From: Clostridia bacterium
Lineage (GTDB): Bacteria > Bacillota > Clostridia > UMGS1883 > UMGS1540
NCBI GenBank assembly: GCA_017450025.1
Contig: JAFSYJ010000033.1
Coordinates: forward strand, 1 to 64,000
Direction of reading: 5' to 3'
DNA: 64,000 nt
This document shows, one piece after another, positions 1 to 6,469 of this stretch; the first letter of the stretch is position 1, and each line of letters opens with the position of its first letter. Made by a program: the position numbers and the translations under genes. Under the pieces are notes generated by a model that saw only the letters and a program-made list of their open reading frames with translations, made no database searches and was not told the DNA's origin.

Positions 1-168
1 AGCTCGATTTCTTACCAATGACTTTGGATGGTCGAGCAACGAAGCAACATCCTCAAAGTATTCATACCATTCATCTGTATCATGGCTTTCTGCAACAATT
101 CTATCAGTAAAGGCACAGGCATATTTATCATCTTTTGATGTTAGCTTCTGTACGATGTTTTCTTTCAT
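1..168 (-). CDS. Partial protein of unknown function, N-terminal 56 residues
   Basis: An open frame runs leftward off the window edge from an ATG at 168. It is preceded by a GAGGAG ribosome binding site seven bases upstream, 37 bases after the flavodoxin stop, so it is probably the last visible gene of the TetR-GNAT-flavodoxin operon. The visible part is charged and helical (begins MKENIVQKLTSKDD, later WYEYFEDVASLLDHP). It resembles small HEAT-like proteins of Clostridia that are often annotated SufBD-like; that is from memory and no catalytic motif is visible. Only the amino end is in the window, so no function is assigned. Confidence 0.6.
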   Translation of the reverse strand, partial: MKENIVQKLTSKDDKYACAFTDRIVAESHDTDEWYEYFEDVASLLDHPKSLVRNRA

Positions 169-205
169 CTCAATGCTCCTCACAACTCCGATTTGTCTCA
201 GATTA

Positions 206-649
206 TCATTTCGATATTTTATCAAAAAAATCTATCGCACCTTGAATTTCAGCGTTGTCCGGGTGCCCCTTTGCAATTCCGCCAACCAATTTGAAAGGCC
301 CGTATGTGTCAAACCCCTTACAGAAATATGTTCCCAAGCACTCACAGCTTTTTGAATCGGCAACAGCCTTTACTGCGGCATTGTGATTCTCTCTCGGCGA
401 ACCAGCCGTGTGAAGAAAGAACACCTTTTTATTCTCCGGCAGATTTCCCTCCACAAACTTAATCATCTGAGGATAGTATTTTCCGTAAGCGATTCCCGAT
501 GCTATTCCTATACAGTCATACTCTTCAAGATTTATTCTCTCTTTTGACAAAACATCAAAAACCTTCACATCGTTTTTTGAAGCTATTGCTTCCACAATTT
601 TTTTAGTGTTTCCGTGATGTACGGAAACATAAATAATTACCGTTTTCAT
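206..649 (-). CDS. Flavodoxin-family protein
   Basis: A 147-residue flavodoxin-fold protein, expected to bind FMN in the cytoplasm and act in low-potential electron transfer or quinone/NADPH chemistry. The amino end has the phosphate-binding loop (VHHGNTKKI, about residues 10-18) after a hydrophobic beta strand, and a second conserved region around HTAGSPRENH. I chose the ATG at 649 because AAAGGGG lies 11 bases upstream; a GTG at 670 would overlap the upstream stop as GTGA and allow coupled translation, but it has no separate ribosome site. It is third in the TetR-GNAT-flavodoxin operon, so its expression probably follows the TetR regulator. Its partner and substrate are unknown. Confidence 0.8.
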   Translation of the reverse strand: MKTVIIYVSVHHGNTKKIVEAIASKNDVKVFDVLSKERINLEEYDCIGIASGIAYGKYYPQMIKFVEGNLPENKKVFFLHTAGSPRENHNAAVKAVADSKSCECLGTYFCKGFDTYGPFKLVGGIAKGHPDNAEIQGAIDFFDKISK

Positions 650-666
650 TTTAACATTAACCCCTT

Positions 667-1638
667 TCACAGGTTCAGTTCCATCGGCGTAAACCGTATT
701 CCGTTTACCGTCTTTTCCTCATCGGCTTCTTCAAAGCCAATCGCTTTATAAAATGACAAGCCGTAAGGTGAGGAATTGAGCGTAATCTTTTCATTTTTAT
801 AATTTTGTATCAAATATTTAAACATCCTTGTCCCGATACCCAAGCGGTGATAGTTGCCATCGACAAAGAAAAAGCAAATATGCTTTTTGTCGGGTCTGAT
901 TCCTATTTCTCCAATCAGCTTTTTGCCGTCAAAGGCTCCGTAATACTCAATTCCCAAGAGATACTGTTCGCTTTTAAGACATCTGCGGAATTCCTGTGTT
1001 CCTTCGGCGGAATAAACAGGGGATTCATATTCGGAAAACACCTTACAAGCAAGATCTAATGCTGTTTTAATTTCATTTTCCGATAATTTGCGTATTGCAA
1101 AACTATTTTTCCAATCATCCCTTAAAAGCCTCGTAATATGCTCTGTGCGTATGTCATCCATCAACTTCCAATAAATATCCTTGTTTGTGTGATGATAGAC
1201 AAATCCGCATTTTTCCTGAACACGCTTTGACATTTCATTACCGTCAAAATAACCGCACCAAAGCGTTTCGAGGTGCAAATCCGCAAATGCATGGCGAACG
1301 AGTTCTCTTGTCGCTTCGGGAATCAGACCTTGTCCCCAGAATGGCACGCCGATCCAATACCCGATTTCCCCTTGTATATCGGGCAACCCGATATTGCTTT
1401 GTCTGCCAACCATAAGACCGATACTTCCGATTGCCTTATTGTCTTCTTTCAGGCAAACAGCGTATGTTTCAGGTGCTGATAAAACCGTTTTAATAATCTC
1501 CCTGCTGTTTTCCACACTCGTGTGCGGTGGCCATCCGGCGATCGGACCTACTTTAGGATTGCTTGCATACTTATATAAAGTTTCTGAATCACTTTCTTCC
1601 CAAGGGCGTAAAATGAGACGTTCAGTCATTAATATCAT
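667..1638 (-). CDS. Double GNAT-domain N-acetyltransferase
   Basis: About 323 residues holding two acetyltransferase domains in tandem. The first (about 1-165) is of RimJ/RimL type: it opens MTERLILRPW and has the acetyl-CoA loop in GVPFWGQGLIPEA. The second (about 185-323) has the loop RLGIGTRM and the closing strand SFYKAIGF. Each domain would transfer acetyl from acetyl-CoA to an amine; the target is unknown. The ATG at 1638 is chosen because AGAAGGA lies eight bases upstream; the ATG at 1629 is also possible. The start overlaps the tetR 3' end by 17 bases, so the two are probably translationally coupled. Two GNATs in one chain may acetylate a drug or polyamine sensed by the TetR protein; that is inference. 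Confidence 0.8.
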   Translation of the reverse strand: MILMTERLILRPWEESDSETLYKYASNPKVGPIAGWPPHTSVENSREIIKTVLSAPETYAVCLKEDNKAIGSIGLMVGRQSNIGLPDIQGEIGYWIGVPFWGQGLIPEATRELVRHAFADLHLETLWCGYFDGNEMSKRVQEKCGFVYHHTNKDIYWKLMDDIRTEHITRLLRDDWKNSFAIRKLSENEIKTALDLACKVFSEYESPVYSAEGTQEFRRCLKSEQYLLGIEYYGAFDGKKLIGEIGIRPDKKHICFFFVDGNYHRLGIGTRMFKYLIQNYKNEKITLNSSPYGLSFYKAIGFEEADEEKTVNGIRFTPMELNL

Positions 1639-2269
1639 TATTTTTTTCCTTCTTGACAAGTTCTTTGAAAATTGCATTTTTATCAAACTTACCGTCAGGC
1701 AGTCCCGGTATTTCCTTATATGCCTTGCAAATTGAAAGGCTGAACTCTGTGAAAATAGCACTTATCTGCTCGTCAGTATAAGGACATTCGCCGATTGCAA
1801 TCATTGTAGTAAAACCATACGCCACCAGCCACAAATCGCGGAAATATTTATCGGCTGTGTCTGCATCCATATTATAAATCCGCATCAGCGATTCTCGTGC
1901 CAAATCCTGTGATAGCTTAAGTCCTTCCATAACTCCGCCGCGTACACCATCGGGTGGTGTTAAAAACAAATATTTGTAAAGATTTGGTTCTTCTTTTGCA
2001 AAACGAAGATACTGTTGTCCCACGCCTAAAAACGGTTTTTCCGCTTTCAATCCATTTTCAACATACTCTTTATATAAATTTTTTGCATAGAGATAGACTT
2101 CTCTTTTAAGCTCTTCCACCGTATCAAAGTATGTAAAAAGTGGTCTGGAAGATACTCCCAGTGTTGCGCCTACCTCTCTTGCAGTAACGGCAGCGATCCC
2201 TTTTGTCCTCGTAATTTTAACGGCAGCTTCAATAATTTCGTTTGAAGTAAATTTTACTTTCGGTGGCAT
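1622..2269 (-). CDS. TetR/AcrR-family transcriptional regulator
   Basis: A 215-residue DNA-binding repressor. Residues about 9-55 form the TetR helix-turn-helix (helix 1 around SNEIIEAAVKI, recognition region TAREVGATLGVSSRPLFTYF). The rest is a helical ligand-binding and dimer domain of the type in which the partner protein is often annotated 'TetR-like C-terminal'. The ATG at 2269 has AAAGGGAG a few bases upstream. It is first in an operon with a double GNAT enzyme and a flavodoxin. A near-perfect promoter with a 28-bp palindrome just downstream of its -10 box precedes it, the usual layout of an autorepressed tetR gene. The ligand is unknown. Confidence 0.88.
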   Translation of the reverse strand: MPPKVKFTSNEIIEAAVKITRTKGIAAVTAREVGATLGVSSRPLFTYFDTVEELKREVYLYAKNLYKEYVENGLKAEKPFLGVGQQYLRFAKEEPNLYKYLFLTPPDGVRGGVMEGLKLSQDLARESLMRIYNMDADTADKYFRDLWLVAYGFTTMIAIGECPYTDEQISAIFTEFSLSICKAYKEIPGLPDGKFDKNAIFKELVKKEKNNDIND

Positions 2270-2288
2270 AAAATCTCCCTTTCAATTT

Positions 2289-2354
2289 ATAACACTTGTT
2301 GCACAACGCTTGTTATATATTGTATATTATACTTCTAAATTTACATTTTGTCAA
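2289..2354 (-). promoter_or_regulatory. tetR promoter with palindromic operator
   Basis: On the minus strand, TTGACA (2354-2349) and TATAAT (2331-2326) are separated by exactly 17 bases, a consensus sigma-A promoter. Directly downstream, 2289-2316 is a 28-bp dyad with arms ATAACA-n3-GTTG and CAAC-n3-TGTTAT around a CA centre. The arms are exact apart from the 3-bp spacers. It covers the likely transcription start and lies 20 bases before the tetR ATG, so binding there would block initiation. I infer it is the TetR operator. Confidence 0.75.
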
Positions 2355-2709
2355 TACCGTTTTTTAGAGTTTATTATGATTTTCAAAAAGATAGAAATGA
2401 CTTTATTTTATAATGCACGAATATAGTTTTATAACCTCGACCTTTTTGTTGCTCTACAGGGGAATAAATATATAATTTTCTACACTTATTTGAGGGTAAA
2501 AAGAACGAGCACACCACCATAAAAAGTGGTATGCTCGTTCTCTCTTGCACCTGTTTGACAGACCGTTATAAACTATACTGTTTTATTGAGGACTGCCAAA
2601 GCAGCGAATTTTTTTCCTTTTATCTTGACTAATATTAGAGTATTAACATTCTTTTATGCCAATATTATTTATGCTTTATGCGATCTGTGCATTTTGTCAC
2701 AGCCCCTTT
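2355..2709. other. Non-coding gap between tetR and murI
   Basis: About 355 bases between the tetR promoter and the murI stop. Apart from the murI terminator hairpin, I see only AT-rich sequence with no ribosome-site-led frame, tRNA or clear repeat. Confidence 0.6.
2502..2541 (-). terminator. Rho-independent terminator of typA-murI
   Basis: A 10-bp perfect stem (AGAACGAGCA with TGCTCGTTCT) is extended by a further 4 bp after one mismatch, with a 10-base loop. Read leftward it is followed by TTTTT (2501 downward), so it terminates transcripts coming from murI. Read rightward there is no T tract. Confidence 0.75.
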
Positions 2710-3492
2710 TTATATTGTTTCCATAAGTTCAAGTCTTCTATGTAATTTTTCAAACCTTTTCAGGCTTTCGCCGTCGTTTGCGTCGCGCCCCGAAACATAA
2801 TAATCCACGCGGCTCTCCCCGCCTTGCTCAAACATATCCTTTTCGCCCATAACGCTGATAAGGCGCTTTATCGTGCCGTTCACGCCGTCGATAACTTTGG
2901 CGTGCGGCGGCAAAATATCGCGGAATAAATCCTTAAAATAATTAAAATGCGTACAGCCGAGCACAATTTGCCCGTACTGCGCCGCGTCGAACTGACCGAG
3001 CCTCTCTGCAAGATACGCGCGCACCGCGTCTGACTCAAACTCCAGCCTTTCCGCAAATCCGACAAGCCGCGGCAACGGCAAAAGGTCGACAATGCCGTAT
3101 TTGTCATATTTGCCAATAAGATTTCTGAGCTTTTCCTCGCGGATTGTCAAAGGCGTAGCGGTTACAAGAACGCGTTTGCCGTCCGCGTTTTCTATGGCGG
3201 GCTTAACTGCAGGCTCCATACCGATAAACGGCACAGAATACCGCTCCCTCAAAGATGCCACAGCCGCGCTGGTCGCCGTATTACACGCGATAACGATAAT
3301 TTTTGCGCCCTTTTCTATCAAAAACTCCGCCGCCCTGTCGGAAAGCTCCATAATTTCCGCGCGCGACTTTTCGCCGTAAGGCACATTGTCCTCGTCGGCG
3401 TAGTATAAAAATTCCTCATTCGGCAGCGCACCGAACGCGCGGTGTAAAACGGTCAAGCCGCCGATACCCGAATCAAAAAAACCGATTTTCAT
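2710..3492 (-). CDS. murI: Glutamate racemase
   Basis: A 260-residue cytoplasmic enzyme that interconverts L- and D-glutamate by a two-base cysteine mechanism, supplying D-glutamate for peptidoglycan. The family signatures are all present: DSGIGGLTV at the amino end, ACNTATSAA carrying the first catalytic cysteine (Cys70) and LGCTHF carrying the second (Cys180). Length is normal for the family. The ATG at 3492 starts 10 bases after the typA stop, so the two genes form an operon and share the typA promoter. A hairpin terminator follows about 170 bases past the stop. Nothing odd was seen. Confidence 0.96.
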   Translation of the reverse strand: MKIGFFDSGIGGLTVLHRAFGALPNEEFLYYADEDNVPYGEKSRAEIMELSDRAAEFLIEKGAKIIVIACNTATSAAVASLRERYSVPFIGMEPAVKPAIENADGKRVLVTATPLTIREEKLRNLIGKYDKYGIVDLLPLPRLVGFAERLEFESDAVRAYLAERLGQFDAAQYGQIVLGCTHFNYFKDLFRDILPPHAKVIDGVNGTIKRLISVMGEKDMFEQGGESRVDYYVSGRDANDGESLKRFEKLHRRLELMETI

Positions 3493-3502
3493 AGGTACAC
3501 TC

Positions 3503-5314
3503 CTATTTATTTCTGTTTTTAAGTCTCAATTCCGTCTTTAAAATCTTTTTTCGCACTCTTAAATTCTCAGGCGTGACCTCCAAAAGCTCGTCGTCACCGA
3601 GGAAGTCAATATACTGTTCAAGGCTCATAACTCGCTTTGGCGAAAGCCTTAATGCCTCGTCGCTGCCTGCGGCGCGCATATTTGTAGCCTGCTTGCGCTT
3701 GCAAACATTAACCGCAATATCGTCAACACGGCTGTTTTCTCCGACAACCATACCCTCGTAAACCTTTTCACCCGGACCTATAAATAGCGTTCCTCTGTCC
3801 TGCGCTCCGTAAAGCCCGTAAGAAACCGCCTCGCCGTCCTCAAACGCCACAAGCGAGCCGCGGCTGCGCGTAGGTATCTCGCCTTTGTACGGCTCGTATC
3901 CGTCAAACACATGGTTCATAACGCAAGTGCCCTTTGTTTCGGTCAGAAGCTTGTCGCGGTAGCCCACAAGTCCGCGCGCCGGAATTTTAAATATCATTCT
4001 GCACAGCCCGCCCGAGATAGGCTCCATATTTATAAGCTCCGCTTTTCTCACGCCAACGCCTTCCATAACCGCACCCGTAAAGTCCTGCGGCACATCTATC
4101 GTAAGCCTTTCGATAGGCTCATAAAGCTGACCGTCAATAGTTTTTGTAATAACTCTCGGCTTAGAAACAAGGAACTCGTAACCCTGCCTGCGCATATTTT
4201 CAATAAGCACGGAAAGGTGCAATTCGCCCCTGCCCGAAACCGTAAAAGCTTCTGTCGAGTCGGTGTCCTCAACGGCGAGGCTGATGTTTGACAAAAGCTC
4301 GCGGTAGAGCCTGTCGCGCAGATGGCGTGATGTAACATACTCACCCTCGCGCCCCGCAAAAGGCCCGTCGTTTACCGAAAATGTCATACTCATAACAGGC
4401 TGGTCAATCTCGACAAACGGCAAAGATTCAGGTGCTGCAGGCGAGCATATCGTGTCTCCGATGTTGATGTCTGGCAAGCCCGTAACGGCGGCAATATCGC
4501 CTGTTTGGGCGGTGTCGCACTGCGCCTTTTCAAGATTTTCAAAAGTGAATAGCTTTGTTATCCTGCCGTTTGACAGTATCTCGCCGTCGCGGCAAACAGT
4601 GACATTTGCGCCGAGCTTTGCCTCCCCGCGCGAGATTTTGCCGATAGCTATTCTGCCCGTGTATTCGTCGTAATCTATGTTTGAGACAAGCATCTGAAAT
4701 TCGCCGTCGTCGTCGCCTTCGGGTGACGGAACAGTCTCCAAAATAAGGTCAAAAAGACACTTCAAATCGCCGCTCCTCGCATCAGGGTCAAGCGACGCAT
4801 ACCCGTCGCGCGCCGAAGCATATACAACGGGCGAATCAAGCTGTTCATCAGTTGCGTCTAAATCCATTAAAAGCTCCAAAACCTCGTCAACGACCTCGTA
4901 CGGCCGCGCGTTGGGGCGGTCTATCTTGTTAACGACCACAATAGGCTTTAAGTCAAGCGCCAACGCCTTTTTAAGCACAAACCTCGTCTGCGGCATACAG
5001 CCCTCAAAAGCATCGACCAAAAGCAAAATACCGTCGGCCATCTTAAGACCGCGCTCGACCTCGCCGCCGAAATCCGCGTGACCGGGCGTGTCTATTATGT
5101 TGATTTTAACGCCGTTATATATCAGAGAGGTGTTTTTTGCCAAAATCGTTATGCCTCTCTCTTTTTCGATGTCGCCGCTGTCCATAACACGCTCCTGCAC
5201 CTGCTCGTTTTCGCGGAATACGCCGCTCTGACGGAGCATAGCGTCAACAAGAGTAGTTTTGCCGTGGTCAACATGCGCCACTATTGCTATATTTCTGATG
5301 TTTTCTTTATTCAT
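3503..5314 (-). CDS. typA: Ribosome-associated GTPase TypA/BipA
   Basis: About 603 residues, a translational GTPase of the EF-G family that binds ribosomes and helps 50S assembly and stress adaptation. The G domain is intact: G1 AHVDHGKTT (residues 13-21), the G2 region RGITI, G3 DTPGHADF and G4 NKIDRP. EF-G-like domains and the BipA-specific C-terminal domain follow (LYGAQDRGTLFIGPG, then the conserved tail MSLEQYIDFL). The ATG at 5314 is chosen because AGAGGG lies five bases upstream and the protein then begins MNKENIRNIAIVAH like its relatives. An upstream in-frame start at 5377 would run through the promoter. It forms an operon with murI. Confidence 0.96.
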   Translation of the reverse strand: MNKENIRNIAIVAHVDHGKTTLVDAMLRQSGVFRENEQVQERVMDSGDIEKERGITILAKNTSLIYNGVKINIIDTPGHADFGGEVERGLKMADGILLLVDAFEGCMPQTRFVLKKALALDLKPIVVVNKIDRPNARPYEVVDEVLELLMDLDATDEQLDSPVVYASARDGYASLDPDARSGDLKCLFDLILETVPSPEGDDDGEFQMLVSNIDYDEYTGRIAIGKISRGEAKLGANVTVCRDGEILSNGRITKLFTFENLEKAQCDTAQTGDIAAVTGLPDINIGDTICSPAAPESLPFVEIDQPVMSMTFSVNDGPFAGREGEYVTSRHLRDRLYRELLSNISLAVEDTDSTEAFTVSGRGELHLSVLIENMRRQGYEFLVSKPRVITKTIDGQLYEPIERLTIDVPQDFTGAVMEGVGVRKAELINMEPISGGLCRMIFKIPARGLVGYRDKLLTETKGTCVMNHVFDGYEPYKGEIPTRSRGSLVAFEDGEAVSYGLYGAQDRGTLFIGPGEKVYEGMVVGENSRVDDIAVNVCKRKQATNMRAAGSDEALRLSPKRVMSLEQYIDFLGDDELLEVTPENLRVRKKILKTELRLKNRNK

Positions 5315-5348
5315 ATTCGCCCTCTTTTCTCTCTGTACACAACATTTA

Positions 5349-5377
5349 ATTTTAACCCTTTTAAAAAGAATTGTCAA
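5349..5377 (-). promoter_or_regulatory. typA promoter
   Basis: On the minus strand, TTGACA (5377-5372) and TAAAAT (5354-5349) are 17 bases apart, 35 bases before the typA ATG. It is divergent from the tRNA-Trp promoter about 60 bases away. Confidence 0.75.
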
Positions 5378-5437
5378 GCGTTTTGGGATATATTTGAAAA
5401 GAAAGCTCCCCGCGGCTCTGTTTTTTTAATTTTTTTG

Positions 5438-5466
5438 TTGACAAATACGGCTTTTTACTGTATAAT
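5438..5466 (+). promoter_or_regulatory. tRNA-Trp promoter
   Basis: TTGACA at 5438-5443 and TATAAT at 5461-5466 with a 17-base spacer, a full consensus sigma-A promoter ending 21 bases before the mature tRNA 5' end. Confidence 0.85.
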
Positions 5467-5487
5467 ACTATTTGTCGCAAAAAATAT

Positions 5488-5561
5488 AGGGGTATGATGT
5501 AATGGTAACATGCCGGTCTCCAAAACCGTTCTTGAGGGTTCGAGTCCTTCTACCCCTGCCA
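5488..5561 (+). tRNA. trnW: tRNA-Trp (CCA anticodon)
   Basis: Seventy-four bases that fold as a cloverleaf. The acceptor stem AGGGGTA pairs with TACCCCT, the D stem is ATGT/ACAT, the anticodon loop is CTCCAAA with CCA at positions 34-36, and the T arm GAGGG-TTCGAGT-CCTTC has one G-T pair. The discriminator G is followed by an encoded CCA. The top pair of the anticodon stem is mismatched. The CCA anticodon reads UGG, tryptophan. It has its own consensus promoter and a terminator immediately after it, so it is a single-gene transcript. Confidence 0.95.
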
Positions 5562-5600
5562 AAAATAAAGCATCTGCCGTAAGGTAGGTGCTTTATTTTT
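5562..5600 (+). terminator. Terminator of tRNA-Trp
   Basis: AAATAAAGCA and TGCTTTATTT form a perfect 10-bp stem, with GT-tolerant pairing continuing inside (TCTGCC against GGTAGG) around a GTAA loop, followed by TTT. The same hairpin type recurs in degraded form at 10251-10284 at the head of the second R1 repeat. Confidence 0.8.
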
Positions 5601-5771
5601 AGTATGCGTTCAAAGCAGAAGGACTTGAAGCCAAAGTGGGCTGCGAGCGTTAAGAAATTATGTCAGTGACATAATTTTAACGAAGCAGGTGTGAGGCGGG
5701 TACTGAAAGCGAAGCTTTCGGTCGCCGAGCAGTGCAGATTGCAAAGCAATATGCGTCCTTCTGCCCCTGCC
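5601..5771 (+). repeat. Repeat R1, copy 1
   Basis: An intergenic element bounded by an exact 10-bp inverted repeat, GCAGAAGGAC (5615-5624) and GTCCTTCTGC (5755-5764). Inside are a long hairpin (AAATTATGTCA paired with TGACATAATTT) and a smaller one (GAAAGC/GCTTTC). A block at 5681-5704 is nearly identical to 10468-10491 in copy 2. The right end, GTCCTTCT[G]CCCCTGCC at 5755-5771, matches 16 of 17 bases of the tRNA-Trp 3' end, and the left end matches the T arm in inverted orientation. No coding potential is seen. It may be a tRNA-derived structured or mobile repeat. Confidence 0.65.
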
Positions 5772-5778
5772 ACCTATG

Positions 5779-5818
5779 GAATAACTTTTGTATACCAAGC
5801 AAAAGTTATTCTTTTTTT
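5779..5818 (+). terminator. Strong hairpin terminator
   Basis: GAATAACTTTTG (5779-5790) and CAAAAGTTATTC (5800-5811) form a perfect 12-bp stem followed by seven Ts. No gene directly precedes it; it ends R1 copy 1. Confidence 0.8.
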
Positions 5819-6238
5819 GTGCGCAAACCGCATAACGACGCGCTTTTTCGGACTTTTGGGAAATTTTCCGGAGCTCTTATTTTTTTGCGAGACAGCAAAA
5901 AAATGAGCAAAAATATTTCCAAATAGGCTTATGTTACAAAAAAACGGTAAGGGTGCGTGTTCAGGGATTTGAACCAAAACGTCCGAAACACGCGTGGCCA
6001 GGCCATTTTTGGAATTATTGCAAAAAAAGTGTACTTTTGGTCTTATTACAAATTTTCGCAAAAACCGGAGCACAGGAAGGGACTTGAACCCCTCAAAGTC
6101 GCATGAACACTTACTTTTTCAAAATAGTTCAAGCCCCTGTTGTAGAGCTGTTTATACTTTTAAGCATTGAGAATGATGAAATGAGGAGCTTCATGATTTG
6201 ATTTTGCCGCACGCTCCAGAGAATAATTATAAAAGCAC
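5819..6238. other. Non-coding region with T-arm-like motifs
   Basis: About 420 bases with no convincing gene. Two minus-strand motifs, GTTCAAATCCCT (5968-5979) and GTTCAAGTCCCTT (near 6080-6092), look like tRNA T arms, but no D arm or anticodon arm can be folded around them. The region is probably decayed sequence. Confidence 0.45.
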
Positions 6239-6267
6239 TTGAAAAATCTGAATTATTGTGGTAAAAT
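6239..6267 (+). promoter_or_regulatory. Promoter of the leader/secreted-protein unit
   Basis: TTGAAA (6239-6244), 17-base spacer, TAAAAT (6262-6267), about 50 bases before the short leader frame and 200 before the 1151-codon gene. Confidence 0.6.
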
Positions 6268-6315
6268 ATAATAGTAAATGTTTAACTAAATTTATTCGAA
6301 AGGGTTGACAAAGTT

Positions 6316-6396
6316 ATGAAAAAGGCGTATAAATATAAATATTCTCCGCCATACAGCATGGCTTTGTTGCTTTGCGCAAAACTTAAAAAGGCATAG
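6316..6396 (+). CDS. Putative 26-residue leader peptide
   Basis: A short frame starting ATGAAAAAGGCG encodes a basic peptide rich in lysine and tyrosine in its first third (MKKAYKYKYSPPYS) and leucine in the middle. AAAGGG lies about 12 bases upstream, a loose ribosome site. Its stop codon sits inside the ascending arm of the hairpin at 6385-6437, the geometry expected of a leader peptide whose translation could open a terminator before the secreted-protein gene. I recognise no family, and it may simply be a chance frame. Confidence 0.4.
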   Translation: MKKAYKYKYSPPYSMALLLCAKLKKA

Positions 6397-6437
6397 ACAT
6401 ATACTGTGAGAAAAATTCTTACGGTATATGCCTTTTT
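6385..6437 (+). terminator. Hairpin terminator/attenuator before the secreted-protein gene
   Basis: AAAAAGGC (6385-6392) pairs with GCCTTTTT (6430-6437), and ATATACTGTGAG (6399-6410) pairs with CTTACGGTATAT (6418-6429) with two G-T pairs; a six-base bulge lies between them. The T run ends the stem. It lies between the promoter and the gene at 6470 and overlaps the end of the short leader frame, so it may act as an attenuator. Confidence 0.65.
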
Positions 6438-6469
6438 GTTTTCATCGAATGAAAGAAAGGTGAGTTTGT

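Noticed and set aside
3092-3379. Plus-strand frame opposite murI
   Set aside because: It is a shadow of a well-conserved gene on the other strand, with no ribosome site.
5774-6073. 99-codon minus-strand frame in the tRNA-downstream gap
   Set aside because: It has no ribosome site, its composition is low-complexity and basic, and it overlaps a strong terminator.
5960-6100. Possible extra tRNA genes (GTTCAAxTCCCT motifs)
   Set aside because: Only T-arm-like strings are present; no acceptor, D or anticodon stems can be folded.
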